From Aquabacter sp. L1I39 (GTDB taxonomy: Bacteria > Pseudomonadota > Alphaproteobacteria > Rhizobiales > Xanthobacteraceae): a DNA stretch of 64,000 bases. The DNA is taken from positions 1,346,285 to 1,410,284 of the forward strand of contig NZ_CP072392.1 of NCBI RefSeq assembly GCF_017742835.1, in the 5' to 3' direction. Below, in pieces: positions 1 through 10,052 of this stretch (position 1 is the first letter of the stretch; the number at the start of each line of letters is the position of its first letter). The notes under the pieces were generated by a model. The model ran no database searches. It saw only the letters and a program-made list of their open reading frames with translations, and had not been told where the DNA came from. The position numbers were made by a program, and so were the translations under genes.

Positions 1-1
1 C

Positions 2-499
2 ATCGACGAGACGCAGGAAGCCATCACCGTGCTGCTGCGTCAGCGGCACAAGGCGGATGACTTCCAGATCCGCAACACCGCCTCCATCCTGGAAACAGCC
101 ACCGCCACGGCCGACACGCTGACGCGCCTGCTCGCCTCGGTGGCGGCCATCTCGCTGCTGGTGGGGGGCATCGGGGTGATGAACATCATGCTGGTGAGCG
201 TGACCGAGCGCACCCGGGAAATCGGCATCCGCATGGCCACCGGGGCGCGGCGCTCCAACATCATGCTGCAGTTCAACACCGAGGCGCTGGTGATCTGCGG
301 CTTCGGCGGGCTGGTGGGGGTGGCGCTGGGGCTCGGAGCGGCGCTGCTGCTCAAGAGCTTCGGCGCGCTGGTGATCTTCAGCGCCGGGCCGCCGCTGCTG
401 GCGTTCGGCTGCGCCTTCCTCACCGGCTTCGTGTTCGGCTATCTGCCGGCGCGCAAGGCCTCGCGGCTCGATCCGGTGGCGGCGCTGGCCTACGAATAG
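2..499 (+). CDS. macB: MacB-type ABC transporter permease, C-terminal part
   Basis: The reading frame enters from the left edge of the window, so only the last 165 residues are present. They form the C-terminal FtsX/MacB permease domain: a first membrane segment with the signature [16 protein letters not shown] followed by [13 protein letters not shown], two further hydrophobic segments, and the family ending [13 protein letters not shown]. In this family the ATPase and permease lie on one chain that works with a periplasmic adaptor and TolC to export macrolides, peptides or siderophores. The ATPase part lies outside the window, so it could be a stand-alone FtsX-type permease; substrate unknown. 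Confidence 0.8.
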   Translation: MDETQEAITVLLRQRHKADDFQIRNTASILETATATADTLTRLLASVAAISLLVGGIGVMNIMLVSVTERTREIGIRMATGARRSNIMLQFNTEALVICGFGGLVGVALGLGAALLLKSFGALVIFSAGPPLLAFGCAFLTGFVFGYLPARKASRLDPVAALAYE

Positions 500-530
500 G
501 CCGGCGCCGGGCTTGGCTGCGCGGCAGATG

Positions 531-553
531 CGCGCCCGGCCAAGCCGGGCGCG
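531..553. terminator. Hairpin between convergent genes
   Basis: A perfect 10-bp stem (CGCGCCCGGC / GCCGGGCGCG) with a CAA loop lies between the convergent ends of the MacB-type gene and the Bug gene. No T tract follows on either strand, so termination may be weak or Rho-assisted. Confidence 0.4.
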
Positions 554-569
554 CCGCGCTCGAACGTCT

Positions 570-1559
570 TCACTCCACCTTGCCGATGGCCTGCACCGCC
601 TTGACGAGACGGGCACTGTCGGCAGCCACGAAGGCCGTGAACTGGGCTTCGTCCTGGTAAGCGGGCGGGCTGCCGGCATTTTCCAGGATCCGCACCACGT
701 CAGGTGAGTGCACGGCGGTCTTCACCGCAGTCCCCAGCTTCTCCTGCACGGGCTTGGGCACGCCCACCGGCAGGAACAGGCCGGCCCAGATGTAGAATTC
801 CACATCCTTGTAGCCCAGTTCCTGGAAGGTGGGCACGTCGGGATAGGCCTCGGCCCGCTTGGCGCCGAAGCAGGCCAGCACGCGCAGCTTGTCCTGGAAG
901 GGCTTCAGAGGACCGGGGGCGGAGGCGAGCGCCTGCACCTGCCCGCCCACGAGGGCCGTCAGGGCCGGTCCACCGCCCTGATAGGGCACATGCAGCATGT
1001 CGATGCCCGCCGCTGTGGTGAACATGGCCATGGAAACATGGAGCGTGCCATAGAGGCCCGACGAGCCATAGGTGATCTTGCCCGGATTGGCCTTTGCGTC
1101 GGCGACCAGATCCGCCACCGACTTCCAGGGCGCGGAAGCGGGCACCACCAGCACGGTGGGATCGGCGAGCACGCGGGCCAGCGGCTGGAGCTGGCTCATT
1201 TCATAGCTGGAGGGACGACCGGAAATACGCGCCGCCTCCGGCAGCACCGCCACCGAGGACAAGGTCATCAGCATCGTATAGCCGTCCGGCGCGGCCTTGG
1301 CGGCCTGGCCGTTGCCGATGGCGCCGCCGGCGCCACCCTTGTTCTCCACCACCACGGGCTGGCCGAGAAGCGTATTGAGCGCATTCGCCACCGGACGCGC
1401 CGCAAGGTCTGCCTGCCCGCCCGGAGGGAAGGGCACGATCATCGTAATGGAACGGCTCGGCCACGCGGCTTGCGCGAAAGCAGGGGCGGCCGACAATCCG
1501 GCTGTGCTGGCGATGGCAGGAAGAGCCGCGATTCCTTTAAGGAAATGGCGACGATCCAT
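570..1559 (-). CDS. Tripartite tricarboxylate transporter (Bug family) periplasmic binding protein, Tat-type signal
   Basis: A protein of 329 residues of the Bug/TctC family, the periplasmic solute receptors that present small carboxylates or related compounds to TctAB membrane proteins. Family marks are WPSRSITMIVPFPPGGQ near the mature N-terminus, VVVENKGGAGGAIGN and the HVPYQGGGPALTALVGGQV block. The N-terminus MDRRHFLKGIAAL carries the twin-Arg motif followed by a hydrophobic run and an AxA site (AFAQA), so Tat export is likely. This ATG was chosen over one 63 bases upstream because GGAGGAAA precedes it. No tctA or tctB is adjacent. Ligand unknown. Confidence 0.88.
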   Translation of the reverse strand: MDRRHFLKGIAALPAIASTAGLSAAPAFAQAAWPSRSITMIVPFPPGGQADLAARPVANALNTLLGQPVVVENKGGAGGAIGNGQAAKAAPDGYTMLMTLSSVAVLPEAARISGRPSSYEMSQLQPLARVLADPTVLVVPASAPWKSVADLVADAKANPGKITYGSSGLYGTLHVSMAMFTTAAGIDMLHVPYQGGGPALTALVGGQVQALASAPGPLKPFQDKLRVLACFGAKRAEAYPDVPTFQELGYKDVEFYIWAGLFLPVGVPKPVQEKLGTAVKTAVHSPDVVRILENAGSPPAYQDEAQFTAFVAADSARLVKAVQAIGKVE

Positions 1560-1630
1560 TGTGTTTCCTCCGATCCATATCTTGTTGGATCGGACCATAC
1601 GCAGGGGAATTGTCGATTTCATCCCTTTTA

Positions 1631-1658
1631 TTGGTGCACCATTATTTGGTGCACCATT
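1631..1658. promoter_or_regulatory. Tandem palindromic operator candidate upstream of the Bug gene
   Basis: Two identical 13-base copies of TTGGTGCACCATT begin at 1631 and 1646 (15-base period). Each contains the perfect palindrome TGGTGCACCA. The site lies about 75-100 bases upstream of the start of the 570-1559 gene in an AT-richer patch. TGGT..ACCA half-sites resemble operators of FCD-type GntR regulators; no such regulator is encoded in the window. Confidence 0.5.
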
Positions 1659-1732
1659 TCGCGTTGCAGTGGAAATGCCGCTTCAGAACGATGGGCGAGG
1701 ACCGGGCGTGCCTGCGCCTTCCCGTCCGCCCC

Positions 1733-4144
1733 TCACAGCGCCCGCAAATGCCGCATGGGACGGCCCGGTGCGATGGCCTGGGCGGCGGCGACGATGGCGG
1801 CGGCGTCCAGGCCGTGATGGCGGTAGAGATCATCCAGCGTGCCGGTCTGGCCGAAATGCTCGACGCCCAGCGCCCGCACCCGGTGGCCATGCACCGAACC
1901 CAGCCAGCCCAGCGTCGCCGGATGGCCGTCAATGACCGTCACGAGGCCGCAATGGCGGGGCAGGGGGGCGAGCAGGCGCTCCACATGGCTTTGCGCCTGC
2001 ATCTGCCCGCGCTCGCGGGCCCGGGAGGCGGCGGTCCAGCCGGCATTGAGGCGATCGGCGGAGGTGACGGCGAGGAGGCCCACGTCGCGCCGATCCTCCG
2101 CCATCATCCCCACGGCCGCGATGGCCTCGGGCGTGACGGCGCCTTGCACGGCCACCACCACCTCGCAATTGGGACCGGGTTCGCGCAGCCAATAGGCGCC
2201 GTCCACCATATGGCGCTTCTGCGTCTCGGAGAGCGTGCGCCGGGGCTGTTCGAGGCTGCGGGTGGAGAGGCGGAAATAGACCGAGCCGCCGGTCTCGTCC
2301 CGCAGCCAGTTGCGCTCGTCCGGCTCGCCGGCGCCGTCACGCTGCACATAATCGAAGGCGAAGTGCATGAGCACCGCCAGTTCGTCCACGAAGGCCGGCT
2401 CGAAGGAGGCGAGCCCGTCCTGCGCCATGCCGATGAGCGGCGTGGAGACGGACTGGTGCGCTCCGCCCTCGGGGGCGAGCGTGATGCCGGAGGGGGTGGC
2501 CACCAGGATGAAGCGGGCATCCTGGTAACAGGCATAGTTCAGCGCATCGAGGCCGCGGCAGATGAAAGGATCATAGAGCGTCCCCACCGGGATCAGCCGC
2601 GCCCCGAACAGGGAATGGGACAGACCCAGCGCCGAGAGCATCAGGAACAGGTTCATCTCGGCAATGCCCAGCTCCATATGCTGGCCCTTGGGCGAGAAGT
2701 CCCAGTTGAAGGTGGAGGGGATGCGCTCGCGCTTGAACACGTCCGGCAAGGCGCGCTCTGCGAACAGGCCGCGCCGGTTCACCCAGGGACCCAAATTGGT
2801 GGAGACGGTGACGTCCGGCGAGGTGGTGACGATGCGATTGGCCAGCCCGCTGTCGCCCTTGGCGAGATCCTGGAGGATCAGGCCGAAGCCGGCCTGGGTG
2901 GACAGGGTCGCATTGGGCGGGGTGGGCAGGTCCGGCACGGCAAGCGCCGGCGCCGTGAAGCGGCGGGTGCCCTCGCGGCGGAAGGGCACCTGCTGCAGGA
3001 AGGCGTCCAGCACGTCGGCGGGCAGGCGGGTGCCCTCGAAGGGCTCCCATTCCTGGCCGGGCCGGATGTTCATGGCGGCCCGCAGGCTTTCCATCTGCGT
3101 CGGCGTCATGAGGCCGGCATGGTTGTCCTTGTGGCCGGCCAGCGGCAGGCCGAACCCCTTCACCGTGTAGCAGAGGAAGCAGACTGGCCGGTCATGGTCG
3201 ATGGAATCGAAAGCCTCCATGATGGTGGGCAAATCATGCCCGCCCAGATTGGTCATGAGGGCGGAGAGTTCCGCGTCCGAGCGCTTCTCGATCAAGGCGG
3301 TGACATCGCCCTGGTCGCCCAGATCGTCCAGGAGGCGCTTGCGCCAGGCCGCGCCGCCCTGGAAGGTCAAGGCCGAGTATTCCGTGTTGGGGCAGGTGTC
3401 GATCCAGTGCTTCAGCGCCGCCCCGCCGGGCTCGCGGAAGGCGGCCTGTTGGAGCGAGCCGTATTTCAGGATCACCACCTGCCAGCCCATGGCCTCGAAG
3501 ATGCCGACGAAGCGCTCATAGAGCCCCTCGCGCACCACGGCATCCAGGCTCTGGCGGTTATAGTCGACGATCCACCAGGTGTTGCGGACGTCGTGCTTCC
3601 AGCCCTCCAGCAACGCCTCGAAGACATTGCCTTCGTCCAGCTCCGCATCGCCCACCAGCGCCACCATGCGCCCTTCGGGCCGCCCGCCGGCGAGGCCATG
3701 GGCGTGGACATAGTCCTGGGCGAGGCTGGCAAACAAAGTCTGCGCCACGCCGAGGCCCACCGAGCCGGTGGAGAAGTCCACGTCGTCCGTGTCCTTGGTG
3801 CGGGAGGGATAGGACTGGGCGCCCTTGAAGCCGCGGAAGGTCTCCAGCTTCTCCTGGGTCTGGTTGCCCAGGAGATATTGGATGGCGTGGAAGATGGGGC
3901 TGGCATGGGGCTTCACCGCCACCCGGTCCTGCGGCCGCAGGGTGTGGAAGTAGAGCGCCGTCATGATGGTGGCGAGGGATGCTGAGGAGGCCTGGTGTCC
4001 CCCCACCTTCAGGCCGTCGGTGCTGGGCCGCAGATGGTTGGCATTGTGGATGGTCCAGCTCGCCAGCCACAGCACCTTGCGCTCCAGCTCGGCGAGGATC
4101 TCGATCTCAGTGGGGCGGGCGGCCTGGTGGGGGCGGGCGGCCAT
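1733..4144 (-). CDS. AceE/MdeB-like 2-oxoacid dehydrogenase E1 (transketolase family)
   Basis: A protein of 803 residues of the homodimeric E1 (AceE-like) thiamine diphosphate family, somewhat shorter than AceE (about 890). Visible marks: GGHQASSASLATIMTALYFH (49-68), a thiamine/Mg2+ motif GDAELDEGN at 165-173 followed by IVDYNRQSLD, and a C-terminal transketolase-like half with GISTL-type pyrimidine and C domains. It should decarboxylate a 2-oxoacid with transfer to a lipoyl carrier. Divergent from an Lrp regulator, as in the Pseudomonas putida mdeR-mdeAB locus where MdeB handles 2-oxobutyrate from methionine, but no methionine gamma-lyase gene is adjacent. No E2 or E3 gene is nearby. Pyruvate is an alternative substrate. 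Confidence 0.75.
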   Translation of the reverse strand: MAARPHQAARPTEIEILAELERKVLWLASWTIHNANHLRPSTDGLKVGGHQASSASLATIMTALYFHTLRPQDRVAVKPHASPIFHAIQYLLGNQTQEKLETFRGFKGAQSYPSRTKDTDDVDFSTGSVGLGVAQTLFASLAQDYVHAHGLAGGRPEGRMVALVGDAELDEGNVFEALLEGWKHDVRNTWWIVDYNRQSLDAVVREGLYERFVGIFEAMGWQVVILKYGSLQQAAFREPGGAALKHWIDTCPNTEYSALTFQGGAAWRKRLLDDLGDQGDVTALIEKRSDAELSALMTNLGGHDLPTIMEAFDSIDHDRPVCFLCYTVKGFGLPLAGHKDNHAGLMTPTQMESLRAAMNIRPGQEWEPFEGTRLPADVLDAFLQQVPFRREGTRRFTAPALAVPDLPTPPNATLSTQAGFGLILQDLAKGDSGLANRIVTTSPDVTVSTNLGPWVNRRGLFAERALPDVFKRERIPSTFNWDFSPKGQHMELGIAEMNLFLMLSALGLSHSLFGARLIPVGTLYDPFICRGLDALNYACYQDARFILVATPSGITLAPEGGAHQSVSTPLIGMAQDGLASFEPAFVDELAVLMHFAFDYVQRDGAGEPDERNWLRDETGGSVYFRLSTRSLEQPRRTLSETQKRHMVDGAYWLREPGPNCEVVVAVQGAVTPEAIAAVGMMAEDRRDVGLLAVTSADRLNAGWTAASRARERGQMQAQSHVERLLAPLPRHCGLVTVIDGHPATLGWLGSVHGHRVRALGVEHFGQTGTLDDLYRHHGLDAAAIVAAAQAIAPGRPMRHLRAL

Positions 4145-4289
4145 TTGCGGCTCCTTGGAAGTGATGATCCGGTCGGTTCGCGCACTATAAGGCGGGTCGT
4201 TCGCTCGTTTATGTCGAATTCGGGCTGCTTGACTGTTGATCTTGGTCCATATTGCCGCGAAATGGGCTCAGCTTGGCAGAAACGTGCAG

Positions 4290-4745
4290 ATGGACGCCAT
4301 AGACCGAAAGATCCTCGCTCTTCTCCAGGAGGATGGGCGCATGTCAGTGGCGGAGCTTGCCGAGCGGGTTGGGCTGTCCGCCTCGCCCTGCCTGCGCCGC
4401 GTGCGGGCGCTGGAGGCGTCGGGCCTCATCGACCGCTATGTGGCGGTGCTGAACCAGCGCGCCGCCGGCTTGCCGGTGAGCGTGTTCGTCTCCATCAAGT
4501 TGGAGCGCCAGCGCGAGGACGCGCTCGATGCCTTCGCCGCCGCCATCCGCCGCTGGCCGGAAGTGCTGGAATGCTACCTCATGACCGGGCAGCGGGATTA
4601 TCTCTTGCGCGTGGTGGTGGCGGACCTGGACAGCTATGAGCGCTTTTTGAAGATCAAGCTCACCCGGTTGGACGGCATTGCCTCCATCGAAAGCTCGTTC
4701 GCCCTGGAACAGGTGAAATATTCCAACGTTCTGCCGCTGGCCTAG
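4290..4745 (+). CDS. Lrp/AsnC family transcriptional regulator
   Basis: A protein of 151 residues with the full Lrp layout: N-terminal helix-turn-helix (MDAIDRKILALLQEDGRMSV, then AELAERVGLSASPCLRRVRAL) and a C-terminal RAM/AsnC ligand domain (VSVFVSIKLERQ ... LECYLMTGQRDYLLRVVVADL). These proteins sense amino acids and usually control a neighbouring gene. Transcribed divergently from the AceE/MdeB-like gene with about 145 bases between starts, so control of that gene, and of itself, is likely. The ATG at 4290 gives the standard Lrp N-terminus; an upstream in-frame ATG would add 18 unrelated residues. Confidence 0.9.
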   Translation: MDAIDRKILALLQEDGRMSVAELAERVGLSASPCLRRVRALEASGLIDRYVAVLNQRAAGLPVSVFVSIKLERQREDALDAFAAAIRRWPEVLECYLMTGQRDYLLRVVVADLDSYERFLKIKLTRLDGIASIESSFALEQVKYSNVLPLA

Positions 4746-4829
4746 AGCCGGATCCGATCCCACTGGATCGTCATGCGACCCAATTTGATCGGTGAATCCG
4801 TGTCTTTTCAAAATGATAGAGGGTGAGAC

Positions 4830-5624
4830 ATGAGCATCCGGGTTGGCATCGGCGGCTGGACGTACGAGCCCTGGCGGGGGAGCTTCTACCCCAAGGGCCT
4901 GCCCCATGCGCGGGAACTGGAGCATGCCGCGCGCGCCGTCACCTCCATCGAGGTGAACGGCACCTTCTACCGCACCCAGACGCCCAAGACCTTCCGCGCC
5001 TGGGCGGAGGCGGTGCCGGAGGGCTTCGTCTTCTCCCTGAAGGCGCCGCGTTATGCCACCAACCGCCGGGTGCTGGCCGAGGCGGGGGAGAGCATCGGCA
5101 AGTTCGTGGACAGCGGCCTCGCGGAGCTGGGCGACAAGCTCGGCCCCATCAACTGGCAGTTCGCCCCCACCAAGGCGTTCGATCCCGACGACTTTGCCGC
5201 CTTCCTGGACCTCCTGCCGGAAATGGCCGGCGGGCTCGCCCTGCGCCATGCAGTGGAGGTGCGCCACGAGAGCTTCTGCTGCCCCGCTTTCCTCGATCTG
5301 GTGCGCGCCCGCAACGTGGCGGTGGTGGTGGCGGACAGCCCGGACTATCCGCAGATCGCCGATGTGACCGCCGACTTCGTCTATGCCCGCCTCCAGGACG
5401 CGAAGGCGGAGATCGAGACCGGCTATGAGGCGGCGGCGCTCGATGACTGGGCGGACCGCGCGCGGCGTTGGGAAAAGGGCGGGACGCCGGAGGGGTTGAG
5501 GACGATCGCGCCTCACCCGGCTGGCACGGCGAAGAAAAAGCGCGACTGCTTCCTCTATTTCATCAACGGCGCCAAGGAGCGGGCGCCGGCGGCGGCTCAG
5601 GCGCTGCTGGGGCGGCTGAAATAG
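4830..5624 (+). CDS. DUF72 (YecE-like) family protein
   Basis: A protein of 264 residues of the DUF72 family, predicted TIM-barrel proteins of unknown biochemical role. Marks: start MSIRVGIGGWTYEPWRGSFYP, EVNGTFYRTQ near residue 45, FVFSLKAPRYATN, then INWQFAPT and AVEVRHESF. The end DCFLYFINGAKERAPAAA is typical. A ribosome site (GAGGGTGAG) precedes the ATG. It follows the Lrp gene by 84 bases and may be transcribed with it, though function gives no link. Cytoplasmic; no signal peptide. Confidence 0.85.
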   Translation: MSIRVGIGGWTYEPWRGSFYPKGLPHARELEHAARAVTSIEVNGTFYRTQTPKTFRAWAEAVPEGFVFSLKAPRYATNRRVLAEAGESIGKFVDSGLAELGDKLGPINWQFAPTKAFDPDDFAAFLDLLPEMAGGLALRHAVEVRHESFCCPAFLDLVRARNVAVVVADSPDYPQIADVTADFVYARLQDAKAEIETGYEAAALDDWADRARRWEKGGTPEGLRTIAPHPAGTAKKKRDCFLYFINGAKERAPAAAQALLGRLK

Positions 5625-5775
5625 ATTGCAGCTGAGAGGCTTGCTGATGGCGGGACCGCGATCAGCACGAAGGAGGAAGGCAGACCCACATCATCCTCGG
5701 CTGAGCTCCTCCAATTGAGGGATGCGGGCTCAAAATGGAGCCCTAAGCTTCGCAGAGTTCAGCGGAGTCTGGTCT

Positions 5776-6111
5776 ATGAGGGTGGCAATCTCTCTTCTTT
5801 TCAGTGTGTTGGCCGTGGGGGCAGGTGCTCGAGCTGAAAGCTGTTCGGCCGGCGTCGTATGCAACACGCGCTATGAAGCGTGTTCTGCTTATCGATCTCA
5901 CCCCGTCCTTAAAAATTGTACTTATAAAAATCTGGTCTGTTCAACGTCTTACCAAGCCGTTCGGATCGGATATTGCTTCGACAGTGGAGAGTGCAACACA
6001 TCACGCGTCTTGCGCCCCAGTGAAGGGGAAAGAATTATTTTTCAGCTTGATCCATATAATGTCAAAAGCCGAGGAGACTTCGCTTCCGGCTTGCGCGTTA
6101 CGTGCGATTAG
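5776..6111 (+). CDS. Small secreted cysteine-rich protein, unrecognised
   Basis: An open frame of 111 residues starting MRVAISLLFSVLAVGAGARA, a clear signal peptide with cleavage likely before ESC. The mature part of about 90 residues holds eight Cys (ESC, VVC, EAC, KNC, LVC, GYC, GEC and a final VTC), enough for four disulfides in the periplasm. The DNA is clearly AT-richer than its neighbours (codons such as AAA, AAT, ATT, TAT), suggesting recent acquisition. I recognise no family. It stands alone between a DUF72 gene and a convergent K+ channel gene. A longer start at 5722 is possible but spoils the signal peptide. Confidence 0.6.
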   Translation: MRVAISLLFSVLAVGAGARAESCSAGVVCNTRYEACSAYRSHPVLKNCTYKNLVCSTSYQAVRIGYCFDSGECNTSRVLRPSEGERIIFQLDPYNVKSRGDFASGLRVTCD

Positions 6112-6159
6112 GCCTGCATTGGTCTTTGGACCCCCCGGGGGGGGGCTGACGCCCCTCCT

Positions 6160-6591
6160 CTAATTGATCCGTAGCAGCCGCAGCACCCGGGAGAGCACGG
6201 CGAACATCAGGGCCGTGGACCAGCCGAACAGCAGCATGCCGTTGGCGGCCGTGAGCGGGCCGAGAATGCGCCAGTCGGGCGATGGCAGGATGTCGCCATA
6301 GCCGAGCGTGGTGAAGTTCACGAAGGCCAGGTAAAAGGCGTTTTGCGCGTGGGCCACGGCGCCGACCATCACATAGGACAGGGCCCAGATCCGCACCTGG
6401 ATGATGTGAGCGAGGGTGAGCACCGCTGCCGTCATCATCATCACCACCATGAGCGTCGCGACCTTCCGGTGGGCGGTGAGCCGCGTGGAGGCAACGCGCA
6501 GCAGCCGGATCGTGGCCACCGTCGCGATCGCCTGGAGGGCGATATTGATGAGGCTTACGATGAGCCCGTACCAGAGTTCCAGCGTGATCAT
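6160..6591 (-). CDS. Small potassium channel family protein
   Basis: A protein of 143 residues with two hydrophobic helices in the first 75 residues, a pore loop carrying the K+ selectivity filter TTLGYGD, and a last membrane helix ([21 protein letters not shown]). This is the Ion_trans_2 pore arrangement without a cytoplasmic RCK domain. Residues 28-45 between the first helices are basic ([15 protein letters not shown]). The ATG at 6591 is preceded by GGGGAGA; a long in-frame upstream extension overlapping the next gene is not credible. Inner membrane; gating signal unknown. Divergent from the small gene at 6730. Confidence 0.8.
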   Translation of the reverse strand: MITLELWYGLIVSLINIALQAIATVATIRLLRVASTRLTAHRKVATLMVVMMMTAAVLTLAHIIQVRIWALSYVMVGAVAHAQNAFYLAFVNFTTLGYGDILPSPDWRILGPLTAANGMLLFGWSTALMFAVLSRVLRLLRIN

Positions 6592-6729
6592 GAGGTCTCC
6601 CCGCCGGGTCCTTCTGCTCAGTTCACGCCGGTTTCGCAACTCCTCCTCTGCCACGCCGGCGGGAACAAAAGGCCCGCATGCGGGTTGACCGGACAGTTGG
6701 GGGGAGATGCGCACAAGGAGGGCAAGCTG

Positions 6730-6990
6730 ATGGACAAGCCCCACACCCATCTGGAGGAAGCAGGTGCCGGCGAGGGAACGGCCCTCCTGCAATACTGGTC
6801 CTCGTCCCGCTCGGTGAACGCGCCGGACCACTGGCCCGAGCCCTATGAGTTCCCCACGGTCGATGATGCTGTGACCTTCGCCATGACCCAGCTGCCTTCG
6901 GACCACGAGGTGGCGTGGCTGAGGACCCCCGACGGGCGGACGCTGCGGCCGGACCAGATCCGCCGCCTCTGGGCCATGCGGCGCATGTAA
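6730..6990 (+). CDS. Small conserved-looking hypothetical protein
   Basis: An 86-residue soluble acidic protein beginning [12 protein letters not shown], with a strong ribosome site (AGGAGGG) seven bases upstream. It has no signal peptide or membrane segment. The middle ([14 protein letters not shown]) and end ([21 protein letters not shown]) look like a compact folded domain with a Trp-rich core. I do not recognise the family. It lies between the divergent channel gene and typA. Coding is supported by the ribosome site and a codon bias like that of its neighbours. Confidence 0.6.
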   Translation: MDKPHTHLEEAGAGEGTALLQYWSSSRSVNAPDHWPEPYEFPTVDDAVTFAMTQLPSDHEVAWLRTPDGRTLRPDQIRRLWAMRRM

Positions 6991-7130
6991 AGCCGCAGTG
7001 TCGGCCGTTTGGCGCATGTGGCGCGGCAGGCCCGGGGATCTGGTCTGACGCCGCTCCACATACTCGACCGGCGCTCGTAACGCCCCTGCAATTGGAGCCG
7101 CCGCCGCAGGTTGGCGCCACGCAACATTGC

Positions 7131-7205
7131 TTTGCGGCGGGTAATGTGTATTTTGCGGCGCAAAATTACGGCAAGCGGGTCCGAGCACGTCGGGCCCGCG
7201 TTTTG
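7131..7205 (+). promoter_or_regulatory. typA upstream region: direct repeats, palindrome and hairpin
   Basis: Two copies of TTTGCGGCG start at 7131 and 7152 (21-base period). The second lies inside the 17-bp palindrome ATTTTGCGGCGCAAAAT (7150-7166). Next comes a 9-bp hairpin (7175-7183 with 7191-7199, one G-U pair) followed by GTTTTGG, ending about 20 bases before the typA ATG. The first part could bind a regulator and the hairpin could act in the leader RNA. Function is inference. Confidence 0.4.
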
Positions 7206-7219
7206 GTGTTTGGAACCCC

Positions 7220-9046
<1,827 letters not shown>

Positions 9047-9074
9047 TCCAGCCTTTCGGTTTTGTGTGACACCG

Positions 9075-9107
9075 CCCCCGGTCCGAAAGGGCCGGGGGTG
9101 TTTTTTT
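9075..9107 (+). terminator. Rho-independent terminator of typA
   Basis: A 10-bp stem (CCCCCGGTCC / GGGCCGGGGG, one G-U pair) with a GAAA tetraloop at 9085-9088 is followed by TG and seven T, 29 bases after the typA stop codon. Confidence 0.9.
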
Positions 9108-9268
9108 GCCCCGTGCCGCGCGCCCGTGTCCCTTGCGCCCGCCTCAAACGTCCGTTGAGTCGGGGGCGTGATGGCCATTTCGTGGCATCAGGGCAGGGGA
9201 GGATGCCCCAAGGGGGTGGCGGCGGGGCCAGCAACCATGCGGCCTCCAGGTTGACGTGCGGCATTTCG

Positions 9269-9297
9269 TTGACAGTTCGCCCGCTCGCTCCTACCAC
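9269..9297 (+). promoter_or_regulatory. Possible promoter of hpf
   Basis: A perfect TTGACA hexamer at 9269-9274 is followed after 17 bases by TACCAC, a poor -10 match. It lies about 80 bases upstream of the hpf start in the 328-base gap after typA. Apart from this and the typA terminator I see nothing else in that gap. Confidence 0.3.
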
Positions 9298-9374
9298 TGA
9301 TAAGCCGGCCGGTTTGCAAGAACAGGGTCTTCGGGTGGGGAACCGCATCCGTTACCCAAAGGGGATCAAATCGC

Positions 9375-9974
9375 ATGGCTCTACGCGTCTCGGGTAAGAA
9401 CATCGACGTGGGAGAAGCTCTCCGTCACCGCCTGTCGGATCGCATCACCGAGGTGCTCTCCAAATATTTCGACGGCGGATGGTCCGGCCATGTCACCGTG
9501 GCCCGCGAGGGATCCGGGTATAAGTCCGAGTGCATGCTGCACCTGGATTCCGGCGTGAACCTCCAGGCCCATGGCGCGGCCCAGGACGCCAATGCCTGCG
9601 CCGATGCTGCCATCGAGAAGATCGAGAAGCGGCTGCGGCGCTACCGGCAGCGCGTCAAGGACCGCCATGGCCACGGCAATGTGGTGGGCGTCAATGGCGC
9701 CTTTGCCGCCCAGAGCTACGTGCTCGATGTGCCGGACGTGGATGCCGAGGAGGAAGAGCTGGAGGGCTGGAGCCCCACCGTGGTGGCCGAGCAGGCCACC
9801 AAGCTGCGCAACCTCTCGGTGCGTGACGCGGTGGTGGAGCTGGAAATCACGGGCGCGCCCGTGGTCGTCTTCCGGCACGCCGGCCATGGCCGCGTGAACG
9901 TGGTCTATCGCCGCCCGGACGGGCATGTGGGCTGGGTGGATCCGGCCGCCTTCTCATCCGAAGAAAAACATTGA
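9375..9974 (+). CDS. hpf: Ribosome hibernation promoting factor, long form
   Basis: A protein of 199 residues with the N-terminal HPF/RaiA domain (MALRVSGKNIDVGEALRHRL through the basic helix KRLRRYRQRVKDRH) and a C-terminal extension (LRNLSVRDAVVELEITGAPVVVF ... VVYRRPDGHVGWVDP) typical of long HPF. Long HPF dimerises 70S ribosomes into inactive 100S particles in stationary phase. It sits just upstream of ptsN, the usual alphaproteobacterial arrangement. The ATG gives the family N-terminus. Confidence 0.95.
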   Translation: MALRVSGKNIDVGEALRHRLSDRITEVLSKYFDGGWSGHVTVAREGSGYKSECMLHLDSGVNLQAHGAAQDANACADAAIEKIEKRLRRYRQRVKDRHGHGNVVGVNGAFAAQSYVLDVPDVDAEEEELEGWSPTVVAEQATKLRNLSVRDAVVELEITGAPVVVFRHAGHGRVNVVYRRPDGHVGWVDPAAFSSEEKH

Positions 9975-10052
9975 TGGCCGTCGGGCTTCAGGGCAGGCAT
10001 GAGCCTCGGCCGGCGGCCTGCCCGAGCCCGATGATGCCAGGGATAAGCATTC

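Noticed and set aside
1559..3985. Very long open frame on the plus strand opposite the AceE/MdeB-like gene
   Set aside because: It is antisense to a clear family member with conserved motifs; its translation is rich in His, Gly and Arg without recognisable domains, the usual product of GC-rich antisense frames.
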